From Bacteroidota bacterium (GTDB lineage: Bacteria; Bacteroidota; Bacteroidia; Bacteroidales; VadinHA17), in contig DAOVLD010000082.1 of assembly GCA_030631445.1 (NCBI GenBank), positions 1 to 7,199 of the forward strand: 7,199 bases of DNA, given 5' to 3'. The notes under the pieces were generated by a model. That model saw only the letters and a list, made by a program, of their open reading frames with translations, was not told the origin of the DNA and made no database searches. Of this stretch, positions 1 to 5,590 are shown in pieces. Both the position numbers and the translations under genes were made by a program. Each line of letters starts with the position of its first letter. Position 1 is the stretch's first letter.

Positions 1-676
1 CTTTTGGTTTTTCAGGTGTTTCTATCTTGCTTGATTCCTGATCTTTTTTCTCTTCTTTTGGCTTCTCAGGCGTCTCTATCTCGCTTGATTCCTGATCTTT
101 TTTCTCTTCTTTTGGCTTTTCGGGCGTCTCTTTCTCGCTTAATTCCTGATCTTTTTTCTCTTCAGGTACCTCCTCAGGGGTTTCTTCTGCAGCTTCAGCT
201 TTTTCCTCTTCTGCTAATTCAGCATTTTTTTCTGCTATCTCAACTGCTTTAGCTTCTTTGATCTTTTTTTCAGCTTCAAAACGTTTTTTCTCTTCCTCTT
301 CCAGAGCTTTTACAATTTTGCTTTTCTTAGTTTGAATCTCATTCTCTTTTTCCTTAAACCATGTATTATATCTGACTTCTGCTTCATCTTCAGAAAAAGC
401 TCCTTTTTTGACTCCGTTTAGAAGATGATTTTTAAATAAAACACCTTTATATGATAAGATAGCTCTACATGTATCAGTAGGTTGAGCACCTTTTTGCAGC
501 CATTCCAATGCTCTATCAAAATCCAATTTAATAGTAGCAGGATTTGTTCCCGGATTGTACATGCCGATCCGTTCAATATATCTGCCATCCCGTGGCGCCC
601 TGCTATCAGATATCACAATGTGGTAATAAGGACTTTTTTTTCGTCCATGTCGTGCTAATCTGATTTTTGCTGGCAT
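1..676 (-). CDS. rpsP: 30S ribosomal protein S16 with long charged C-terminal repeat tail (3' end outside window)
   Basis: S16 is a primary-binding protein of the small ribosomal subunit that helps assemble the 16S rRNA 5' domain. The 225 visible codons begin [14 protein letters not shown] and continue with [25 protein letters not shown] and [16 protein letters not shown], which are S16 core signatures covering about residues 1-82. Residues about 83-120 ([16 protein letters not shown] onward) form an extension that I recall from Bacteroidota S16 proteins. Residues about 120-170 are a Lys/Glu/Ala-rich, probably helical segment. From residue 172 the protein becomes three 18-residue repeats reaching the window edge with no stop, so the total length is unknown; E. 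coli S16 has only 82 residues. The start is the ATG at 676-674, preceded by a purine-rich TAGAGA but no strong Shine-Dalgarno. A Bacteroidota-type promoter lies about 50 bp upstream. The gene is divergent from dnaE. Identification of the core is very secure; a role for the tail is not known to me. Confidence 0.97.
   Translation of the reverse strand, partial: MPAKIRLARHGRKKSPYYHIVISDSRAPRDGRYIERIGMYNPGTNPATIKLDFDRALEWLQKGAQPTDTCRAILSYKGVLFKNHLLNGVKKGAFSEDEAEVRYNTWFKEKENEIQTKKSKIVKALEEEEKKRFEAEKKIKEAKAVEIAEKNAELAEEEKAEAAEETPEEVPEEKKDQELSEKETPEKPKEEKKDQESSEIETPEKPKEEKKDQESSKIETPEKPK
2..163 (-). repeat. 54-bp tandem repeat (3 copies, continuing off the edge) in the rpsP tail
   Basis: On the plus strand, cttttgg recurs at 1, 55 and 109, giving an exact 54-bp period. 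Adjacent copies differ at 5 and 4 of 54 positions by my count. In the rpsP frame the three units (163-110, 109-56, 55-2) each encode 18 residues of the pattern EEKKDQExSxxETPEKPK, with only the x positions changing (L/S, E/K, K/I). A half-unit resembling [11 protein letters not shown] (residues 165-175, [11 protein letters not shown]) comes just before the first full copy and may be the seed. The period is a multiple of three, so copy-number change would keep the frame. More copies may lie beyond base 1. Confidence 0.95.
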
Positions 677-725
677 TCTCTACGCTTTTAATTAATAAAT
701 TATCTACCTGAAAAAATAGTGGGTG

Positions 726-754
726 CAAAGATACATTTTTATTTAGTTTAACAA
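726..754 (-). promoter_or_regulatory. Bacteroidota-type promoter for rpsP
   Basis: Read on the minus strand, TATCTTTG (733-726) matches the TAnnTTTG -7 box of the Bacteroidota primary sigma factor exactly. A TTG (754-752) lies 18 bp upstream, in the position of the -33 element. Transcription would start near 720, giving a 5' leader of about 44 nt before the rpsP ATG at 676. No Shine-Dalgarno is evident in that leader, which is AT-rich, as is usual in the phylum. Confidence 0.7.
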
Positions 755-846
755 TTAATTTTAAATGTATTTATTGAAAAAGCAAACATGGCAATGATAG
801 TTATTCAATACTTTTCAACATCTGTTTTTTAACATTGTGTTTTGTG

Positions 847-854
847 TAATTTTG
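847..854 (+). promoter_or_regulatory. Probable -7 box of the dnaE promoter
   Basis: TAATTTTG at 847-854 matches TAnnTTTG exactly and faces dnaE. The predicted start is near 859-861, giving a leader of about 70 nt. The -33 element is not clear: the nearest candidate is CTG at 822-824 with a 22-bp spacer, within a T-run. The call rests mainly on the -7 box and its placement in a divergent intergenic region. Confidence 0.45.
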
Positions 855-857
855 TAA

Positions 858-873
858 ACGATTCCGCAATCGT
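858..873 (+). other. 6-bp stem-loop at the predicted dnaE transcript start
   Basis: ACGATT (858-863) and AATCGT (868-873) are perfect inverted copies around the tetraloop CCGC. The element begins a few bases after the candidate -7 box, so it would either sit at the extreme 5' end of the dnaE mRNA, where hairpins can shield RNA from decay, or act on DNA as a small operator. The structure is seen directly; function is inference. Confidence 0.35.
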
Positions 874-909
874 CAATCTTTCTCAATTCTTTTAATTAAA
901 AACAAATTA

Positions 910-933
910 ATGCTGAATATGATACGGTTATGA
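910..933 (+). CDS. Possible seven-codon upstream ORF overlapping the dnaE start
   Basis: An ATG at 910 opens a frame encoding MLNMIRL, ending in a TGA at 931-933. That stop overlaps the dnaE start codon as ATGA. Such an overlap is the usual geometry for translational coupling, and dnaE has no visible Shine-Dalgarno of its own. The upstream ORF also lacks an obvious ribosome-binding site, and a seven-codon frame can arise by chance, so this is a candidate only. Confidence 0.2.
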   Translation: MLNMIRL

Positions 934-3900
934 CTGACTTTGCACACCTTCATGTACATACACAATACTCTATTCTTGACGGGGCAGCAAATATTCCGGA
1001 GTTGATCAGGAAGGTTAAAGCAACAGGGATGAAAGCCATAGCCATCACTGACCATGGAAACATGTTCGGTGTCAAGGAATTTCATAACGAAGCAAAAAAA
1101 CAAGGAATTAAACCAATATTAGGTTGTGAAATGTATGTTGCCGGTAATAGCCGCTTCAAAAAGGATGAAAAAGAGGATCGGGCTGGTTTCCATCTCATAC
1201 TTCTGGCTAAGAATATGAAAGGGTATAAGAACCTGATTAAAATGGTTTCCCTTGCGTGGATTGAAGGGTTCTACTATAAACCCAGGATAGACAAGGAACT
1301 GCTACGTAAATATAGTGAAGGTATTATTGCATCCTCTGCCTGTCTTGGGGGAGAATTACCTTCTGTAATTTTAAACCGGAAAGGTGAAAAAGCTGAAGAG
1401 GTGGTAAAAGAATTCGTGGATATTTTCGGTGATGATTATTACCTTGAACTAGTAAGGCACGAAACCGGTGATCCTGAGATTGACAGTGACACTTTTTCCC
1501 GACAGGTTATCGTTAATAAAAAATTAATTGAACTATCAGAAAAGTTTAACATTAAGTTAATTGCTACCAACGATGTCCATTTTATCAATGCTGAAGATGC
1601 AGAAGCCCACGACAGACTTATTTGTCTGAACACCGGCAAGGAACTGGATGACCCTGACAGGTTAAGGTATACAAAGCAGGAGTTCCTGAAAACGCCACAG
1701 GAGATGAGTGAGATATTCTCTGATATTCCTGAAGCACTTGAGAATACAGTTGAAGTTGTTGAAAAAATTGATGATTATGAGCTTAATCATAAACCTGTCA
1801 TGCCTGATTTTAGCATTCCTGAAGGCTTTGAGGATGAGGATGATTACCTTCGTTTTCTTTCCTTTGAAGGTGCAAAAACGAGATATGACAATATTACAGC
1901 TGAGATTAAGGAAAGGATAGATTTTGAGTTATCTGTAATAAAGAAAATGGGTTATCCGGGATATTTTCTGATTGTACAGGATTTTCTTAATGCAGCAAGG
2001 GAAATGGACGTTTCCATTGGTCCGGGAAGAGGATCAGCAGCCGGTTCGGTTGTTTCATACTGTACCGGAATTACTGATATTGATCCATTGAAATATAACC
2101 TTCTTTTTGAGAGGTTTCTGAATCCTGATAGAGTTTCGATGCCTGATATTGATATTGATTTTGACGAAGATGGTCGTGATCAGGTACTTAAATGGGTTGT
2201 GGAAAAATATGGGCAAGAATATGTCGCTCATATTATAACCTTTGGTACAATGGCTGCAAAAATGGCAATACGGGATGTTGGCAGAATTCAAAAACTTCCT
2301 TTAGCAGAAGCTGACAGGCTGGCTAAATTAGTACCTGAACGACCGGGAACTACATTAAAATTAGCTTATAGTGAGGTTCCCGAACTTAGAGCTGAACGAA
2401 CATCAGGAAGTGAGCTGGTTTCACAAACTCTTAAATTTGCCGAAATTCTTGAAGGATCAGTTCGCCATACCGGTCTGCATGCTTGTGGTATAATAATCGG
2501 AAAAAACAAACTTATCGAGCATCTTCCAATATCAACAAGTAAAGAATCAAGTTTACTTGTTACACAATTTGATGGCAGTCATGTTGAAGATGTAGGAATG
2601 CTGAAAATGGATTTCCTGGGGTTGAAAACTTTATCTATTATCAGGGATGCTGTTAAGAATATAAAAGAATCAAAAGGGATTGATATTGATATAAAAAACA
2701 TTCCTCTTGATGATGAAAAAACTTATGAATTATATAGCCGCGGTGATACTACCGGGATATTCCAGTTCGAATCAGACGGAATGAAGAAATACCTGAAGGA
2801 ACTTAAACCTAACAGGTTTGAGGATCTTATTGCTATGAATGCATTGTACAGGCCTGGACCAATGGAACATATTCCCAGGTTCATCTTCAGAAAACACGGA
2901 CAGGAAAAAATTCGTTATGAATTTCCGGTAATGGAAGAATATCTGAAGGATACATATGGTATTACTGTATACCAGGAGCAGGTGATGCAACTTTCTCAGG
3001 CTATGGCTGGATTCTCACGTGGTCAGGCAGACTCTTTGAGGAAAGCTATGGGAAAGAAGAAAAAGAAGGTGATGGATGAGCTCAGAGAAAAATTTTTCGA
3101 AGGCTGCAAAACCAATGGATATGACGTAAGTATTGTTGGAAAAATTTGGCAGGATTGGGAAGCTTTTGCACAGTATGCGTTTAATAAATCACACTCTACT
3201 TGTTATGCTTTTGTTTCATATCAAACGGCTTACCTGAAAACTCATTTTCCTGCAGAATATATGGCTGCAGTTCTTAGCAGAAATGTCAATGATATTAAAA
3301 AAATCACCCTGTTCATGGATGAAACCAAACGTATGGGAATCCTGGTTCTTGGCCCGAACGTGAATGAGAGTGATATAAAATTTACTGTAAATAAGGAGGG
3401 GAATATCCCTTTCGGTCTTGGAGCAATAAAGGGAATGGGGGAAAATGCAGCCCGGCAAATCATAACAGAAAGGGAGAAAAATGGATTGTTCAGAGATGTT
3501 TATGATTTTGTTGAAAGAATAAACCTGTTTGCAGTTAATAAGAAAAACTTTGAAGCCCTTGCTATGGCAGGAGCCTTTGATAACTTTAAAGATATTAGTA
3601 GAGGACAGTTTTTCGGTCTGGATAATAAAAAGATTTCTTTTATTGAAAATCTTTTGAGATATGGAAATAAAATAAAAAATGAAAAAAACAGTTCTCAAAT
3701 ATCATTATTTGGGGATACTCAGGGATTTGAAATAATAAAGCCTGAAATACCCCAGGTTACTGACTGGTCAAAACTGGAAAAACTAAATAAAGAAAAGGAA
3801 GTTATTGGAATATTTCTTTCTGCACATCCGCTGGATGACTTCAAGCTTGAAATAGATAAATTTTGCAATGCTTCACTGGCACAACTTAATGATCCTAAAT

Positions 3901-4415
3901 CTTTGAGAAATAAGGAATTAACAGTGGCAGGAATAGTTACCGATATAAAGAATGACACAACAAGGAAAGGGAATCCATATGGAGTTCTTACTATTCAGGA
4001 TTATACAGATACATACCGGCTTGCAATGTTTAGCAACGATTATATTAATTATAGAAAATATTTTGAAGTAGGATATTTTTTACTGATAAAAGGGAAAGTC
4101 CAGCCAAAATATTACAATAATGACGAGTTGGAATTTAAGGTGAAAAAAATACATCTTTTGCCTGATGTAAAGGAAGAACTTATTAATTCCATCTCATTAG
4201 AAATGCCGATAAGTGAAATAACACCTGAATTTATTGATGATTTTGACCGGATTACTAAAGAAAACAATGGAAAAACCACGGTGAAATTCAGTATTTATGA
4301 TAACGAAGGGAAATATAATATTGAAATGTTCTCCAGAACAAGGAGAATTTATTTGTCAGACAATTTTATTAATTTCCTGGAAAAAAATAACAATATTGGG
4401 TTTAAACTGAATTGA
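930..4415 (+). CDS. dnaE: DNA polymerase III subunit alpha (replicative polymerase)
   Basis: Catalytic subunit of the replicative holoenzyme, a family C polymerase. At 1161 residues it is full length (E. coli DnaE has 1160). Domains in order: PHP domain, residues about 4-220 (HLHVHTQYS, ITDHGNMFG, GCEMYV, SACLGG, YYLELVRHE, ATNDVHF); palm with GPGRGSAAGS at 364-373, PDIDIDF at 405-411 and KMDFLGL at 559-565, giving D406, D408 and D561 as the catalytic aspartates equivalent to E. coli D401, D403 and D555; fingers with YQEQVMQ at 681-687 and FNKSHS at 751-756; helix-hairpin-helix, about 829-885; clamp-binding motif QISLF at 923-927; OB fold, about 996-1081; and a C-terminal tail of about 80 residues where tau binds in E. 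coli. The ATG at 930 is chosen because the PHP signature begins at residue 6 and an in-frame TAA lies upstream at 897. This is the DnaE1 type, not PolC, since no inserted DEDD exonuclease is present. Confidence 0.98.
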   Translation: MTDFAHLHVHTQYSILDGAANIPELIRKVKATGMKAIAITDHGNMFGVKEFHNEAKKQGIKPILGCEMYVAGNSRFKKDEKEDRAGFHLILLAKNMKGYKNLIKMVSLAWIEGFYYKPRIDKELLRKYSEGIIASSACLGGELPSVILNRKGEKAEEVVKEFVDIFGDDYYLELVRHETGDPEIDSDTFSRQVIVNKKLIELSEKFNIKLIATNDVHFINAEDAEAHDRLICLNTGKELDDPDRLRYTKQEFLKTPQEMSEIFSDIPEALENTVEVVEKIDDYELNHKPVMPDFSIPEGFEDEDDYLRFLSFEGAKTRYDNITAEIKERIDFELSVIKKMGYPGYFLIVQDFLNAAREMDVSIGPGRGSAAGSVVSYCTGITDIDPLKYNLLFERFLNPDRVSMPDIDIDFDEDGRDQVLKWVVEKYGQEYVAHIITFGTMAAKMAIRDVGRIQKLPLAEADRLAKLVPERPGTTLKLAYSEVPELRAERTSGSELVSQTLKFAEILEGSVRHTGLHACGIIIGKNKLIEHLPISTSKESSLLVTQFDGSHVEDVGMLKMDFLGLKTLSIIRDAVKNIKESKGIDIDIKNIPLDDEKTYELYSRGDTTGIFQFESDGMKKYLKELKPNRFEDLIAMNALYRPGPMEHIPRFIFRKHGQEKIRYEFPVMEEYLKDTYGITVYQEQVMQLSQAMAGFSRGQADSLRKAMGKKKKKVMDELREKFFEGCKTNGYDVSIVGKIWQDWEAFAQYAFNKSHSTCYAFVSYQTAYLKTHFPAEYMAAVLSRNVNDIKKITLFMDETKRMGILVLGPNVNESDIKFTVNKEGNIPFGLGAIKGMGENAARQIITEREKNGLFRDVYDFVERINLFAVNKKNFEALAMAGAFDNFKDISRGQFFGLDNKKISFIENLLRYGNKIKNEKNSSQISLFGDTQGFEIIKPEIPQVTDWSKLEKLNKEKEVIGIFLSAHPLDDFKLEIDKFCNASLAQLNDPKSLRNKELTVAGIVTDIKNDTTRKGNPYGVLTIQDYTDTYRLAMFSNDYINYRKYFEVGYFLLIKGKVQPKYYNNDELEFKVKKIHLLPDVKEELINSISLEMPISEITPEFIDDFDRITKENNGKTTVKFSIYDNEGKYNIEMFSRTRRIYLSDNFINFLEKNNNIGFKLN

Positions 4416-4536
4416 ATTATATTCGCACCTATTTTTGTTTATAATTTCAAATAATATTTTTCCGGGAAAACCATGAATTATCCTGAAGAACCATCAAATA
4501 TCAATTAGTAACGAAAGAATAAAAAAAACTATTATC
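4416..4536 (+). promoter_or_regulatory. dnaE-trxA spacer with candidate trxA promoter
   Basis: This 121-bp spacer holds TATTTTTG at 4430-4437, an exact TAnnTTTG match pointing at trxA. The -33 region is weak: TTG at 4412-4414 is only 15 bp upstream, and CTG at 4407-4409 is 20 bp upstream. About 20 bp downstream of the -7 box is the near-perfect palindrome listed separately. Just before the trxA ATG the sequence is very A-rich (4513-4528), as is common before starts in this phylum where Shine-Dalgarno sites are missing. No good Rho-independent terminator for dnaE was seen. Confidence 0.35.
4458..4470. other. 13-bp palindrome upstream of trxA (possible operator)
   Basis: TTTTCC (4458-4463) and GGAAAA (4465-4470) are perfect inverted copies around one G. 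This is the most GC-dense point of an otherwise AT-rich spacer. It lies about 20 bp beyond the candidate trxA -7 box, where a repressor could block transcription. It has no T-run after it and only a one-base centre, so it is not a terminator hairpin. Whether any protein binds it is unknown. Confidence 0.3.
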
Positions 4537-4854
4537 ATGACAGTTGAAGTAAATGATTCAAATTTTGAAGAAGTTGTATTAAAATCAGATAAACTTGTTA
4601 TTATTGATTTTTGGGCAGAATGGTGTGGTCCATGCAGAATGGTAAACCCAATTATAAAGGAGATTGGTGAAGAGTATGATGGGAAGGTTCTCGTGACAAA
4701 AGTAGACGTAGATAGTAATCCGGGTATCTCATCAAAACTTGGGATCAGGAATATTCCTACTGTTATGTTTTTTAAGAACGGAAAAATGGTTGATAAGCAA
4801 GTGGGAGCCGTTCCTAAAAGTAATTTTATTTCAAAGCTTAAACCTTTGTTATAA
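4537..4854 (+). CDS. trxA: Thioredoxin
   Basis: A cytoplasmic dithiol-disulfide oxidoreductase that reduces protein disulfides such as those of ribonucleotide reductase and peroxiredoxins, and is itself recycled by thioredoxin reductase. The 105-residue length is typical (E. coli TrxA 108). The active site WCGPC is at residues 29-33, with cysteines C30 and C33. The buried acidic residue D24 (in IIDFWAEW) matches E. coli D26. The cis-proline is P74 in NIPTVMFF, and the glycine-containing end (QVGAVPKS) matches the family. There is no signal peptide or membrane segment, so this is not one of the secreted or lipoprotein thioredoxin-like proteins common in Bacteroidota. It begins 121 bp after dnaE and ends 66 bp before the LOG-family gene on the same strand. 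More than one thioredoxin per genome is common, so the symbol denotes family type. Confidence 0.95.
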   Translation: MTVEVNDSNFEEVVLKSDKLVIIDFWAEWCGPCRMVNPIIKEIGEEYDGKVLVTKVDVDSNPGISSKLGIRNIPTVMFFKNGKMVDKQVGAVPKSNFISKLKPLL

Positions 4855-4920
4855 GAAAATTTTTACTTCATCGTTGTTTTAATTAGCTCCCTTTTTGAAA
4901 TAATCTTTATTTTATTTATC

Positions 4921-5511
4921 ATGTCTGAAATAACAACTGCAGGAATTTTCTGCGCTTCAAGTCCAAGAATTGATCAGGAGTATTTTAAAGCTGCTGATGA
5001 ATTAACCGGTATCCTTGTAAGGAATGATATAACTATATATTTTGGAGGAGGGAAATATGGACTAATGGGCCAGATTGCAACACGGGTACACAGGGATAAT
5101 GGAAAGATCATTGGTGTTATTCCCAGGTTTATGAAAGAAGAAAACTGGCATGACGAGAACATTAAGAAAATGATTGTTGTTAATTCAATTCATAAACGGA
5201 AGGAGACAATACTTAATCAAAGTGAAGCTCTTATCGCTTTTCCCGGAGGTTGTGGAACGGTAGAAGAACTTATGGAAGCAATTACCTGGAAACAGTTAGG
5301 GCTATATACCGGACCAATAATCATCCTTAACACTAAAGGTTATTATAATACGTTATTGACATTCCTGGAAAAAATGATTAATGAAAGTTTTTTACGCGAA
5401 GTACACCGAAACATGTGGAGCGTAATTGAAAAACCATCTGAAATTATGAGTGCAATACAAAAATCGCCGCCCTGGAGTGTTAAAGCAAGAACCTTTGCTG
5501 CTGTGAAATGA
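4921..5511 (+). CDS. LOG/TIGR00730-family nucleoside 5'-monophosphate phosphoribohydrolase
   Basis: The family cleaves the N-glycosidic bond of a nucleoside monophosphate to give free base and ribose 5-phosphate. Plant LOG acts on cytokinin nucleotides, and several bacterial members also hydrolyse AMP. The 196 residues form a Rossmann-like fold: N-terminal strand GIFCASSP (8-15), nucleotide/phosphate loop FGGGKYGLMG (41-50), GVIPRFM (65-71), basic motif HKRK (91-94, with R93 in the place of the conserved Arg) and the hallmark PGGCGTVEE (108-116), with E116 the expected catalytic glutamate. GLYTGPIIILN at 127-137 is also characteristic. Older annotations often call such proteins lysine decarboxylase because of the PGGxGTxxE motif; nothing here supports that activity. 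There is no clear promoter in the 66-bp gap after trxA, so co-transcription with trxA is plausible. Family assignment is secure; whether the substrate is AMP, a cytokinin nucleotide or another nucleotide cannot be read from sequence. Confidence 0.93.
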   Translation: MSEITTAGIFCASSPRIDQEYFKAADELTGILVRNDITIYFGGGKYGLMGQIATRVHRDNGKIIGVIPRFMKEENWHDENIKKMIVVNSIHKRKETILNQSEALIAFPGGCGTVEELMEAITWKQLGLYTGPIIILNTKGYYNTLLTFLEKMINESFLREVHRNMWSVIEKPSEIMSAIQKSPPWSVKARTFAAVK

Positions 5512-5590
5512 AGAGCAAAGAGCAAAGATAACTATGTGATAGTGAAATTGAGTGGTGGCGAGAAAGCTATCTTCTTTTAATATTGAAATA

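Noticed and set aside
1..162. Repeats resembling a CRISPR array
   Set aside because: The 54-bp units are directly adjacent with no unique spacers, are coding, and keep an 18-codon period inside rpsP.
4..252. Plus-strand 82-residue frame full of Leu/Ser/Phe repeats
   Set aside because: It is the antisense shadow of the rpsP tail repeat. The minus strand carries the clear S16 protein continuing through it.
772..818. Inverted repeats TATTGAA/TTCAATA (772-778 and 804-810) and TTGAAAA/TTTTCAA (774-780 and 812-818)
   Set aside because: They are short AT-rich arms with 25-31 bp between them and overlap each other. Such pairs are expected by chance at this base composition.
3216..3698. Minus-strand 160-residue frame inside dnaE
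   Set aside because: It is antisense to the helix-hairpin-helix region of dnaE, has no recognisable domain and is rich in Phe/Ile/Ser, as a reverse-strand artefact would be.
4473..4508. Short frame MNYPEEPSNIN between dnaE and trxA
   Set aside because: It is only 11 codons, has no ribosome-binding site, is out of frame with trxA and ends 28 bp before it, so no coupling is indicated.
4855..4920. Promoter for the LOG-family gene
   Set aside because: No TAnnTTTG match was found in the 66-bp gap. The nearest sequence (TAATCTTTA) does not fit the box.
5525..5573. Inverted repeat AAGATAACT/AGCTATCTT followed by CTTTT, a possible terminator between the convergent genes
   Set aside because: The 9-bp AT-rich stem has a mismatch and a 31-base loop, too weak for a Rho-independent terminator. 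The inner ACTATGTGATAGT hairpin is also only 5 bp.
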